The notes under the pieces were generated by a model, which saw only the letters and a program-made list of their open reading frames with translations, searched no databases and was not told the origin of the DNA. DNA of 64,000 bases from Actinomadura litoris. GTDB lineage: Bacteria; Actinomycetota; Actinomycetes; Streptosporangiales; Streptosporangiaceae. The DNA is taken from positions 1-64,000 of the forward strand of contig NZ_WOFH01000019.1 in the NCBI RefSeq assembly GCF_009733595.1, in the 5' to 3' direction. Both the position numbers and the translations under genes were made by a program. Positions 32,720-41,095 of this stretch are shown piece by piece. Position 1 is the first letter of the stretch; each line of letters starts with the position of its first letter.

Positions 32720-34717
32720 ATGGAGTCGTCCACCCGAATTCTTATTCTCGGCATGGATTCGTCGGGGAGAATACTCCAGTTCGACCGTAACGCCGCCGGC
32801 GTGCTGTCCGGCATACCGGGCGGACTGCGCGGCGCCCACCTCGACGAGGTGATCGCCGGAGCGCGCAGGCCGCTGCTGGAGGCGCTGCGGGCCGGGCGGG
32901 AGCGCACGGCCATGCTCGCCGTGGAGACGCCGGCGGGCGGCACGCTGGACGCCGTCGTCACCGTGCACCCGATGAGCGGCGGCTCGCCCGACCTCGCGGC
33001 CCTCGCCGTCGTCCGGGTGCCGGTGCCGCTCGCCGACCGGTTCGTCGACCCCGCCGTGATCCGCCGGGCGCTGCTGGACGACGCGCTCCCGCGCATCGGC
33101 TCCACCCTCGACCTCGACCTGCTCGCGCGCGGCCTGATGGACGTGCTGGTCCCGCACTTCTGCAACTCCGGCGCGCTGCTGCTGCTGGAGAGCCTCGTCG
33201 ACGCCGACGAGCCCCCGGCGGGCACCGACGGGTCGCTGCTGCTGCGCCGGATGGCGCTCGGCTTCGACGACGGCGACCCGGCCTGGGACGCGACGTTCCC
33301 CACCGGCGAGACGCTCACCTACCCGGCCGGGACCCCCTACTCGCGGTGCATGGAGACGGCCGAGCCGGTGCTGGTGGGGCTCGGCGGCGACGGCGCCGCG
33401 CGGATCGCCGCGACCTGGCGCCGCCCGCCGGTCGCCGACCTGCTCAAGGGCGCCTCGATGCTGCTGCTGCCGATCACCACGCCGACCGGCGTGCTCGGCT
33501 TCTTCGTCTGCACCCGCAGCGTCGCGCACCGCCCCTTCGACGCTTACGACGTCGAGATCGGGATGGAGTTCGCGGGCCGCGCGTCCATCTTCGTCGAGAC
33601 CGCGCGCCGCTACTCGCGGGAGCGTGCCACCGCGCTCACCCTCCAGCGCAGCCTGCTGCCCACCGGCCTGTCGGCGCCCTCCACGGTCGAGGTCCACCAC
33701 CGCTACCTGCCCGGCAGCCGGCTCATCGAGGTCGGCGGCGACTGGTACGAGTCGATCGCGCTGCCCGGCGCGCGGGTCGCGCTCGTCGTCGGGGACGTGG
33801 CCGGGCACGGCGTGAAGGCCGCGGTCACGATGGGACGGCTGCGCACGGCCATCCACACCCTCGCCGGCCTCGAACTGCCGCCCGCCGAGGCGCTGGAGCG
33901 GCTCGACTCGCTGATGCGGACGCTCGGCGAGCGCGAACCGCACTTCGCCACCTGCGCCTACGTCGTCTACGACGCGGTCAGCGGCCGGTGCGAGGTCGCC
34001 AGCGCCGGGCACCTGCCGCCGCTGATCGCCCCGCCCGGCGCCGAGTCGGACTACCTCGCGGTGCCGCCCGCCCCGCCGCTCGGCGTCGGCGACGGCCCGA
34101 TCGTCAGCCGCGAGTTCACCGTCGACGACGGCACGCTGCTGTTCCTCTACACCGACGGGCTCGTGGAGAACCGGGCCCGCGACATCGACGACGGCCTCGC
34201 CCGGCTCCAGCAGACCTTCGGCCGCGACGCCACCGCCCGGCCGCTGGAGGAGCTGTGCCAGGCCGCGCTGGACGGCGTCTACGACGACCAGCACCGCGAC
34301 GACATCGCGATGCTGGTGGCGCGGCTGCGGCGCATCCCCTCCGACCACCACGCGTCCTGGGAGCTGCCCGCCGAGCCCGCGGCGGTGCGGCGGGCGCGCG
34401 GGCTCGTCCGCGACCGGCTCGACCGCTGGGACCTCGGGGAGCTGGCCGACACCACCGCGCTGCTGGTGTCGGAGCTGGTCACCAACGCGATCCGGCACGC
34501 GGGCGGCCGGGTGACGCTGCGGCTCGTCCGCGAGGGCGGCCTCGTGTGCGAGGTGTTCGACCACTCCGACGGCCGTCCCCGCATCCGCCTCGACGACGAG
34601 GGCGACATGCTCGACTCGGGGCGCGGCCTGCACGTCGTGGGGCGGCTCGCCGAGCGGTGGGGCGTCCGGCACACCAGCGGCGGCAAGGTCGTCTGGTGCG
34701 AGCAGCGGACGTCCTGA
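32720..34717 (+). CDS. PAS-GAF-SpoIIE phosphatase with C-terminal anti-sigma-type ATPase domain
   Basis: A 665-residue regulator. A PAS-like domain (about 5-105, starting RILILGMDSSGRILQFDRNAAGVL) is followed by a GAF domain (about 120-300), a PP2C/SpoIIE phosphatase domain (about 310-530; metal-binding motifs VGGDWYESI, VGDVAGHG and DDIAMLV) and an RsbW-like HATPase (about 545-660; VSELVTNAIRHAGG and DSGRGLHVV). The combination acts in partner-switching control of sigma factors or anti-sigma antagonists, with the phosphatase and the kinase domain in one chain. No sigma or antagonist gene adjoins it, so partners are elsewhere. Start is chosen by the leaderless promoter. Confidence 0.88.
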   Translation: MESSTRILILGMDSSGRILQFDRNAAGVLSGIPGGLRGAHLDEVIAGARRPLLEALRAGRERTAMLAVETPAGGTLDAVVTVHPMSGGSPDLAALAVVRVPVPLADRFVDPAVIRRALLDDALPRIGSTLDLDLLARGLMDVLVPHFCNSGALLLLESLVDADEPPAGTDGSLLLRRMALGFDDGDPAWDATFPTGETLTYPAGTPYSRCMETAEPVLVGLGGDGAARIAATWRRPPVADLLKGASMLLLPITTPTGVLGFFVCTRSVAHRPFDAYDVEIGMEFAGRASIFVETARRYSRERATALTLQRSLLPTGLSAPSTVEVHHRYLPGSRLIEVGGDWYESIALPGARVALVVGDVAGHGVKAAVTMGRLRTAIHTLAGLELPPAEALERLDSLMRTLGEREPHFATCAYVVYDAVSGRCEVASAGHLPPLIAPPGAESDYLAVPPAPPLGVGDGPIVSREFTVDDGTLLFLYTDGLVENRARDIDDGLARLQQTFGRDATARPLEELCQAALDGVYDDQHRDDIAMLVARLRRIPSDHHASWELPAEPAAVRRARGLVRDRLDRWDLGELADTTALLVSELVTNAIRHAGGRVTLRLVREGGLVCEVFDHSDGRPRIRLDDEGDMLDSGRGLHVVGRLAERWGVRHTSGGKVVWCEQRTS

Positions 34718-34744
34718 CCCGCCCTCGGCGCCGCCGGCCCGGCC

Positions 34745-35584
34745 TCAGTCCCACCAGAACGACCACCACGTCTTGCCGCGGATCTCCTCGGCGTACCCGG
34801 CGAGGGTGCCGGGGCCCTGGAACAGGATGTCGGGGCAGAACGCCCAGTGCTCGGCCGCGACATGGACGGCGTGCCGGGTCGTCACCGGCGGCGCGGCGAC
34901 GCTCAGCTCCAGCGTGTTGAAGCCGAGCCCGACGACGCGGGCGCCGAACCGCTCCTCCCAGCTCCGCACGACGGCGGCGAGCGGCGCCGTCCACTCGTTG
35001 TGGTTGAGCGCGCCCTGCCAGCCGACGGCGGCCAGGGCGTCCGCGCCCCGCTCGACGGCGACGAGCCCGAGCGACAGGCCGCGGGCCGACAGGGAGCGGG
35101 CGTAGCGGTCGGCCATGGCGTCCGGGTCGTCCAGCGGATGGCCCTCCGGGGCGGGGCCGGGGCAGTGCCGCCCGAAGGGCGCGAGGTCGTCGTGGTCGCC
35201 GTCGGCGGCCTGCGCCGCCCAGTCGCCCCACACCTCGTACATGAACGCGTGGGGGACGTAGTTGCCGACCTCCTCGACCGGCTCGGGCGCGATCTGCCCG
35301 GAGGCCCACGGCTGGTCGGTCTCGTCCATCAGCAGGGGCCACAGCCCCGACCGCTCGTGCTCGGCCCGCAGCCGCCCCCACAGCTCCCCGTGGACCGGCT
35401 CGTCGCTGAGCCAGAACGCGGGGCGCGGCAGCAGCTGCCGCTGCGGGTACCCGGGGTCGGGCCAGACCACGTCCCCTTCGGGCAGCGGCACCGACAGCGT
35501 CCGCCCGGCGGCGTCCTCCGCGCCGCCGGCGAACAGCTGGGGCAGGTTGCCCGGCAGGTGCCGCCGGACCTCTACGTCATCCAT
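34745..35584 (-). CDS. DUF4253 domain protein
   Basis: A 279-residue soluble protein with the DUF4253 domain in its C-terminal half (ERFGARVVGLGFNTLELSVAAPPVTTRHAVHVAAEHWAFCPDIL and the terminal GKTWWSFWWD). DUF4253 proteins are common in actinomycetes and their function is unknown; relatives occur beside toxin/immunity genes, but nothing here supports that. The Met at 35584 is taken because ggaacggcgtgaa precedes it. An inverted repeat (35609-35627) lies upstream. Confidence 0.8.
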   Translation of the reverse strand: MDDVEVRRHLPGNLPQLFAGGAEDAAGRTLSVPLPEGDVVWPDPGYPQRQLLPRPAFWLSDEPVHGELWGRLRAEHERSGLWPLLMDETDQPWASGQIAPEPVEEVGNYVPHAFMYEVWGDWAAQAADGDHDDLAPFGRHCPGPAPEGHPLDDPDAMADRYARSLSARGLSLGLVAVERGADALAAVGWQGALNHNEWTAPLAAVVRSWEERFGARVVGLGFNTLELSVAAPPVTTRHAVHVAAEHWAFCPDILFQGPGTLAGYAEEIRGKTWWSFWWD

Positions 35585-35608
35585 TTCACGCCGTTCCGGT
35601 ACAGAGCA

Positions 35609-35627
35609 TGCCAACGGGATCTTGGCA
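35609..35627. promoter_or_regulatory. palindrome TGCCAA-N7-TTGGCA
   Basis: Perfect 6-bp arms separated by 7 nt sit 25 bases upstream of the DUF4253 start codon, between that gene and the end of the ABC operon. It is an operator candidate with no obvious local regulator. Confidence 0.4.
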
Positions 35628-35708
35628 CTCCGAGATGGTAACGGCGTCGGGCACCCGCCGTGGCCGGAGCGGCCGTCTTCGGTAACCCGGCGGAGCGGGG
35701 GCTCGGGG

Positions 35709-35882
35709 TCAGCGCGCGCCGCCGCGCCCGCGGACCAGGTAGTCGATCACCACGGCGAGCACGCCCAGCCCGGTGACGACGCTGATGACGGTCTGGTACC
35801 AGGTGCCCCGCAGCATGACGCTGCTCATGACGTTGACGGTGAGCAGCACGCCGAAGATGGTCCAGCGCCCGTTGTTGGTCAT
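35709..35882 (-). CDS. small two-helix membrane protein
   Basis: A 57-residue reading frame below common length cut-offs. It starts MTNNGRWTIFGVLLTVNV and ends VIDYLVRGRGGAR, with two predicted transmembrane helices (about 8-24 and 31-50) joined by a short loop with RGTWYQ. A very good ribosome binding site, ggaaggaagaacacg, precedes its ATG. The gene begins 21 bases after the stop of the FtsX-type permease on the same strand, so it is probably the third cistron of that operon and a candidate accessory subunit or stress peptide. No homologue comes to mind. Confidence 0.75.
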   Translation of the reverse strand: MTNNGRWTIFGVLLTVNVMSSVMLRGTWYQTVISVVTGLGVLAVVIDYLVRGRGGAR

Positions 35883-35903
35883 CGTGTTCTTCCTTCCGGT
35901 GGG

Positions 35904-38351
35904 TCAGGGGAGTCGGGGGGACGAGCGGCGGCGCAGCATCGCGCGGGCCGGCAGGAGCATCGCGGCGGCGGCCGGGCCCGCGACGCCCGCGAGGATCGCC
36001 GCGGCGGCGACCGGGGAGATCGCGGGCAGCGGCGCCCCGGTGACGGCCATGGCGAGCGCCAGCAGTGTGACCAGGGCGATGGCCGCGCCGGTGAGCAGCC
36101 CGGTGCCGAGGACGATCGCGGCCTCCCAGCGCAGCGCCGCGAGGACCTGCCGCCGGGTCGCGCCGACCAGCCGCAGCAGCGCGAACTCGCGCCGCCTGGC
36201 GCCGGTCGCGAGCGCGAGCGTGGTGACGACGCCGATGACGATGAACCCGCCGATCGCCGCGACGACGATCAGGCTGACCAGGCCCTGGAGCCGCAGCTCC
36301 CGCGACAGCGCCTCGCCGTAGGCGTCCCGGTCGACCACCCGGGCCCCCGCGTAGGCGGCGGCGACCGGGCGCAGGTCGGCCTTCCCCCGGACGAGGACGT
36401 GGTCGTCCAGCGCCGTGGTGGAGTGCGCGGCGGCCGTCGCGTGGGGGAGGAGCACGTCGCCGAAGCCGAGGCCCCGGTCGTAGATCGCGACCACGCGCGC
36501 CTGGACGCGCGTCCCGTCGCCGAGCCAGAACCGGGCGGTCGACCCGACGTGCAGCCCGGCGGCGACGTCGCGGCTGAGCGCGACCGTGCCGCCGCGCAGG
36601 TCGGCGAGGCGCCCGGAGCGGACCTTCGGGTCCATGGTCGCCTCGGCGCTCGCGCCGACGCCCTGGGCGTTCAGCGTCCTGAGGTCCTTCTCGCCGAGTT
36701 CCTTGACCGCCATCACGACCGTGGTCCGCTTGACGGGGGTCGCGGCGGTCACGCCGGGCACGCGCCGCGCGGCCTCGGCGGCGCCGGCCGGGAGCCCCGG
36801 ACCGGCCGAGACGATCACCTGGTCGGCGCGGTTGCCGTCGGCGGCCTGCCCCCGCGTCGCGTGGGCGATCGTGGACTGGGCGAACAGCTGCGTGCAGCCG
36901 AACGCGATCGCCAGCGCGACCGGGGTGAGCACCGACCCGGCGCGCAGCGCGGCGGCGCCGCTCGCGTGCCGGCCGAGCCGTCCGGACACGGGGGAGGCGA
37001 GTGCGGCCAGGCGGCCGAGCCGGCGGCTGCCGAGCCGGGCCAGCAGCGGCCCGAGCAGGGCGGTCGCGACGATCAGGGAGATCACCAGCCCGCCGACCGA
37101 CGCGGCGGCGGTCGGGCCGCTGGTGGCGGTGGACACCCCGAGCGCGTTCAGCCCGACGACGACGAACACCACACCCGTGACCAGGCGCCAGCGGGGCAGC
37201 CGCGCGGGCTCGGCGGCGGACTCGCCCAGCGCCTCGACCGGACGGATCCGGGAGACGCGCAGCGATGCCACCAGCGCCGTGAGCAGGGCGGCGACGATCG
37301 TGATCGCGAACGCGGCGAGCGCGGGGAGGGGGCTGAGCGACAGCCCGAACCCGTGCGGCAGCGCGTCCTTGCCGATCATGAGCGAGTGCATCGCGGCGCC
37401 GAGCCCGAGCGACAGGACGCCGCCGACCAGCGCGGCGGGGACGCCGGTCCACAGCGTCTCGCGCAGCAGCTTGCCGCGCACCTGCCAGGGCGTCGCGCCG
37501 ACCGCGCGCAGCAGCGCGAACTCGCGCGCCCGCTCCCGCGTCGCCAGGGCGATGAGCCCGCCGACGACCACGAGCGCGGTCATCACCGCGACGCCGCCGA
37601 TCGACAGCGCCAGGTCCACGATGTCGGGGCGGGCGGCCAGGACCGCGCGGTCCTCGACGTCGCCGCGCGCGGCCCCGGTCGCGACCGTCAGCCCGGGGAC
37701 GGCGGCGCGCAGCGCGCCCTCGTCGAGCTTCCCGTCGGCGGTCACCACGAGGGCGTCGGCCATGCCGGGGCGCCCGTAGAGCGCTGCGGCCGCGGCGGGG
37801 GTGAAGAACGCCGCGCCGGGTCCGGACGCGACCGTCCCGGTGACCCGGTACGGACGCGGCGTCCCGCCCGCCTGCAAGGACACGCTCTTGCCGGCGGGGA
37901 TCCCGGCGGACTCGCTGAGGACGACCTCGTCCGCCGCGCGCGGGGCCCGGCCGGCGCTCAGCCGGTAGGGGCGGAGGGCGGCCGAGTCCCATCCGTGCCC
38001 GCTGACCGACGCCCCCGTGGACGTCAGGACGGGGAACGACACGTCCGCCACCACGCCCCGGACACCGGGGACGGCCCGCAGCCTCGCGGCGGCGGCGACC
38101 GGCACCCGGGGGCGCTCGGCCACCGGCCGGGTCTGGTGCTCGGGGGAGTCCCCGGGCCGCCGCAGCATGTCCTCGACCTTCTCCGGCCCGCTGACGACGG
38201 CCGCCGCGGCGCCGTAGCGCTCGACCGGCGCGTGCGCGCGCAGCGCCGACTCCAGCAGCACCCCGCAGGACCCGACCAGGGCCGCCGCGAACAGCAGGGC
38301 CGCGAACACCCCCGCGAACGCGCCCCCGATCCGCCTTCCGCCCGCGCTCAC
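35904..38351 (-). CDS. FtsX-like ABC transporter permease (MacB/BceB superfamily, duplicated)
   Basis: An 815-residue permease. The N-terminal helix (GAFAGVFAALLFAAALVGSCGVLL) is followed by a large extracytoplasmic domain (about 50-235), three helices of the first FtsX domain (about 245-400), further helices near 420-450, a second extracytoplasmic domain (about 480-680) and the second FtsX domain at the end (about 690-800). The REFALLRAVGATPWQV and REFALLRLVGATRRQV sequences mark the two repeats. Such single-chain permeases move lipids, peptides or antibiotics or act as envelope sensors. Its start overlaps the ATPase gene by 4 bases. Confidence 0.9.
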   Translation of the reverse strand: MSAGGRRIGGAFAGVFAALLFAAALVGSCGVLLESALRAHAPVERYGAAAAVVSGPEKVEDMLRRPGDSPEHQTRPVAERPRVPVAAAARLRAVPGVRGVVADVSFPVLTSTGASVSGHGWDSAALRPYRLSAGRAPRAADEVVLSESAGIPAGKSVSLQAGGTPRPYRVTGTVASGPGAAFFTPAAAAALYGRPGMADALVVTADGKLDEGALRAAVPGLTVATGAARGDVEDRAVLAARPDIVDLALSIGGVAVMTALVVVGGLIALATRERAREFALLRAVGATPWQVRGKLLRETLWTGVPAALVGGVLSLGLGAAMHSLMIGKDALPHGFGLSLSPLPALAAFAITIVAALLTALVASLRVSRIRPVEALGESAAEPARLPRWRLVTGVVFVVVGLNALGVSTATSGPTAAASVGGLVISLIVATALLGPLLARLGSRRLGRLAALASPVSGRLGRHASGAAALRAGSVLTPVALAIAFGCTQLFAQSTIAHATRGQAADGNRADQVIVSAGPGLPAGAAEAARRVPGVTAATPVKRTTVVMAVKELGEKDLRTLNAQGVGASAEATMDPKVRSGRLADLRGGTVALSRDVAAGLHVGSTARFWLGDGTRVQARVVAIYDRGLGFGDVLLPHATAAAHSTTALDDHVLVRGKADLRPVAAAYAGARVVDRDAYGEALSRELRLQGLVSLIVVAAIGGFIVIGVVTTLALATGARRREFALLRLVGATRRQVLAALRWEAAIVLGTGLLTGAAIALVTLLALAMAVTGAPLPAISPVAAAAILAGVAGPAAAAMLLPARAMLRRRSSPRLP

Positions 38352-39079
38352 AGCGACTCCCAGCGGCTCATGACGCCCTGGACGGTGGGGGAGGTCATCT
38401 CGTCGACGATCCGCCCCCGGCTCAGGAACAGCACCGAGTCGGCCCAGGCGGCCGCCATCGGGTCGTGGGTGACCAGCACGAGCGTCTGCCCGGCCAGGTC
38501 GACCGCCTCGCGCAGCAGCCGCAGGACGTCGCGGGCCGTGCGGGGGTCGAGCGCGCCGGTCGGCTCGTCCGCGAACACCACCTCGGGGCGGGTCACCAGG
38601 GCGCGGGCGAGCGCGACGCGCTGCTGCTGCCCGCCCGACAGCTCCGAGGGCCGGTGCCGCAGCCGGTCGGCCAGCCCGACGCGGCGGGCGACCTCGGCGA
38701 CCCGGCCCGGGTCGGCCTTCGTCCCCGCCAACTGGAGCGGGAGCGTGATGTTCTGCTCGACGTCCATCGAGGGGATCAGGTTGAACGCCTGGAAGACGAA
38801 CCCGATCCGCTCGCGGCGCAGCCGCGTCCGCCTGGTCTCGCTGAGGCGGCCGATGTCGGTCCCGCCGATCCGGACCGCGCCCGCGCTCGGCCGGTCGAGC
38901 CCGGACGCGCAGTGCAGGAACGTGCTCTTGCCCGAGCCCGAGGGCCCCATGACGGCGGTGAACCCGCCGCGTGGGAACGCCCAGCTCACGCCGTCCAGCG
39001 CCCGCACGTCACCGTAGTCCTTGGTGACCGACTCCAGGCTCACCGCCACCGCGGTCGCCTCGGCCGTCATCGTCGTCAT
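38348..39079 (-). CDS. ABC transporter ATP-binding protein, MacB/LolD type
   Basis: A 243-residue ATPase. Walker A GPSGSGKSTFLHCASGLDRP, Q-loop FVFQAFNLIPSMDVEQNITLP, signature LSGGQQQRVALARAL, Walker B VVFADEPTGALD and switch LVTHDPMAAAWAD are intact. The FNLIPxMxVxENI-type text marks the MacB/LolD/BceA group that pairs with FtsX-type permeases. The gene heads the ABC operon, with gacggagggacc before its ATG, and is divergent from a histidine kinase/response regulator pair that probably controls it. Confidence 0.92.
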   Translation of the reverse strand: MTTMTAEATAVAVSLESVTKDYGDVRALDGVSWAFPRGGFTAVMGPSGSGKSTFLHCASGLDRPSAGAVRIGGTDIGRLSETRRTRLRRERIGFVFQAFNLIPSMDVEQNITLPLQLAGTKADPGRVAEVARRVGLADRLRHRPSELSGGQQQRVALARALVTRPEVVFADEPTGALDPRTARDVLRLLREAVDLAGQTLVLVTHDPMAAAWADSVLFLSRGRIVDEMTSPTVQGVMSRWESL

Positions 39080-39248
39080 GGTCCCTCCGTCAGATCGCCG
39101 CTCACCTGGTCGAATCTAGAATCCGGAGGGGGGCCGCCACATTGGCGCGCGCCCCCGAAACCGTGGTGTAGCGGGCTACACCAACGGCCGGGGTGCCGGC
39201 CCCGGGGCGCGCCGCGGCGGTGTCGCCTACGGTGGGCTGGGAGGTGAC
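39080..39248. promoter_or_regulatory. divergent promoter region of the ABC operon and two-component system
   Basis: A perfect 20-bp palindrome, TGGTGTAG-CGGG-CTACACCA, occupies 39164-39183. A TAGATT box (39118-39113, minus) precedes the ABC ATPase gene and a TACGGT box (39228-39233, plus) precedes the kinase gene. The palindrome centre is about 66-67 bp from each expected start site, a position suited to one activator serving both promoters. The LuxR-type regulator encoded at 40457 is the obvious candidate. Confidence 0.6.
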
Positions 39249-40469
39249 ATGACCAAGGCGTTGAGACGGAGTGCGGGCGCGACCTGGACCCTGGTCGCGG
39301 CCCTTCGCACGGCCGGGCCCGCGCTGGCCGGGCTGATGCCGCTGGCGTTCTGCGCCGTGCTGCTGCTCGTCGCGCTGCCGTGGCTGCCCGAGGCCGTCAG
39401 GCCGCTGCGCGCCCTCGCCGACGCCGAGCGGCGCCGCGCCGGGAGGCTGCTGGGCCGCGAGATCCCGAGCCCCTACCGGCGGCTGGAGGGTTCGTCGCTG
39501 CGGCAGGGGGTCACGCTCGTCCGCTCGCCCGTCCTGTGGCGGGACGTGGGCTGGATGGCGGCCCACGGGCTCCTCGGCTTCGTGGCGGCGGTGCTCGCGG
39601 TCTCGCTGTGGCCCGCGATCCCGTTCTCGGCGTCGCTGCCGCTGTGGTGGTGGGCGGCGCCGGAGGGCTCGCAGTCGGCGTTCGTCACGCTCGACAGCTG
39701 GCCCAAGGCGCTCACGCTGCCGTTCCTCCAGGTGGCGCTGGACGGCTTCCTCCTGCTGTGGCTGGTGCCGAGGCTCGCCCACTGGCAGGCGCGGCTGTCG
39801 GAGCTGCTGCTGCGCCCCACCCGCCGCACCAGCCTCACCGAGCGCGTCGAGGTGCTGACCGAGACCCGCGCGGAGGCGCTGGAGGCACACGGCGCGGAGC
39901 TGCGCCGGATCGAGCGCGACCTGCACGACGGGACGCAGGCGCAGCTCGTCGCGGCGGCGCTGCGGCTCGGCCTCGCCGACCGCCGCTTCGACGCCGACCC
40001 GGCCGCCTCGCGCGCGCTGTTCCTGGAGGCCAGGGAGGGGGTGGAGGAGGCGCTCACCCAGCTCCGGACGGTGATCCGCGGGATCTACCCGCCGATCCTG
40101 TCCGACCGGGGACTCGCGGGGGCGCTGCGGGCGCTGGCCGCCGGGCACCAGATCCCCGTCGAGATGGACGTCGCGGAGGGCCGCGTCCCCGCCGCCGTCG
40201 AGGCCGCGGCCTACTTCGTCGTCGCCGAGGCCCTCACCAACATCGCCAAGCACAGCGGCGCCGGGCACGCGTGGGTGACGGTCGGCCGCCACGGGCCGGT
40301 GCTGCGGCTCGTGGTGCGCGATGATGGCAAGGGCGGGGCCGACCCCGGCCGGGGCAGCGGCCTCGCGGGCATCCGCCGCCGGGTGGCGGCGCTCGACGGC
40401 AGTACCCGTATCGACAGCCCCGACGGACAGGGGACGACGCTGGAGGTGGACCTGCCGTGCGGATCGTGA
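39249..40469 (+). CDS. two-component sensor histidine kinase (HisKA_3/NarL-LiaS group)
   Basis: A 406-residue membrane kinase. Two N-terminal helices (about 28-50) and two or three further helices (about 95-175) frame a short non-cytoplasmic part typical of intramembrane-sensing kinases. The phosphoacceptor is His226 in ERDLHDGTQAQLVA, and the ATPase domain has EALTNIAKHSGA (N box), DDGKGGADPGRGSGLAGIRRRV (G boxes) and GTTLEVDLPC. The start is preceded by gctgggaggtgac. Its 3' end overlaps the response regulator gene by 13 bases. The neighbourhood suggests it senses an envelope-active compound handled by the divergent ABC system. Confidence 0.9.
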   Translation: MTKALRRSAGATWTLVAALRTAGPALAGLMPLAFCAVLLLVALPWLPEAVRPLRALADAERRRAGRLLGREIPSPYRRLEGSSLRQGVTLVRSPVLWRDVGWMAAHGLLGFVAAVLAVSLWPAIPFSASLPLWWWAAPEGSQSAFVTLDSWPKALTLPFLQVALDGFLLLWLVPRLAHWQARLSELLLRPTRRTSLTERVEVLTETRAEALEAHGAELRRIERDLHDGTQAQLVAAALRLGLADRRFDADPAASRALFLEAREGVEEALTQLRTVIRGIYPPILSDRGLAGALRALAAGHQIPVEMDVAEGRVPAAVEAAAYFVVAEALTNIAKHSGAGHAWVTVGRHGPVLRLVVRDDGKGGADPGRGSGLAGIRRRVAALDGSTRIDSPDGQGTTLEVDLPCGS

Positions 40470-41095
40470 TCGCCGAGGACAACGTCCTGCTGCGCGAGGG
40501 CCTGGTGCTGCTGCTGACCTCCGACGGGCACGAGGTCGTCGCCGTCGCCGACACCGGCCCGGACGTGCTGCCCGCGCTGCTGGAGCACCGTCCCGACGTC
40601 GCGGTCCTGGACGTCCGGCTGCCGCCCGGCTTCCGCGACGAGGGGCTGCGCGCCGCGATCGAGGCCCGCAAGCGGCTGCCGGGCCTGCCGCTGCTCGTGC
40701 TGTCGCAGTACGTGGAGGAGACCTACGCCGCGGAGCTGCTCGCGGGCGGCGCCAGCGGCGTCGGCTACCTGCTCAAGGACCGGGTGAGCCGCGTCGACGA
40801 GTTCCTGGAGGCGCTGGCGCGGGTCGCGGGCGGCGGCACCGCGCTCGACCCCGAGGTCGTCTCGCAGCTCATGACGACGCGCAGCGACCCGCTGCAGGCG
40901 CTCACGCCCCGCGAGCGCGAGGTGCTCGGGCTGATGGCGCAGGGCCTCGACAACGCCACGATCGCCACAACGCTCGTCATCACCGAGCGGTCGGTCAGCA
41001 AGCACATCGGCGCCGTGTTCGCCAAGCTCGGCCTCCCGCCGAGCGACAGCGGGCACCGCCGCGTCCTCGCGGTGCTGGCCTACCTCAACTCCTGA
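40457..41095 (+). CDS. LuxR/NarL family response regulator
   Basis: A 212-residue regulator. The receiver domain (1-120) has the acidic pair in IAEDNVLLREG, the phosphorylated Asp52 in VAVLDVRLPP and the Lys of GYLLKDRVSR; the LuxR helix-turn-helix (about 145-205) has LTPREREVLGLMAQGLDNATIATTLVITERSVSKHIGAVFAKL. It overlaps the kinase gene and is therefore translationally coupled. Its 3' end overlaps the convergent TetR gene by 16 bases. It probably binds the 20-bp palindrome at 39164-39183. Confidence 0.92.
   Translation: MRIVIAEDNVLLREGLVLLLTSDGHEVVAVADTGPDVLPALLEHRPDVAVLDVRLPPGFRDEGLRAAIEARKRLPGLPLLVLSQYVEETYAAELLAGGASGVGYLLKDRVSRVDEFLEALARVAGGGTALDPEVVSQLMTTRSDPLQALTPREREVLGLMAQGLDNATIATTLVITERSVSKHIGAVFAKLGLPPSDSGHRRVLAVLAYLNS

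Noticed and set aside
35262..39017. A 1251-codon plus-strand frame across the ABC operon
   Set aside because: It is antisense to the FtsX-type permease and ABC ATPase, which have strong family motifs; the long frame reflects GC bias at third positions.
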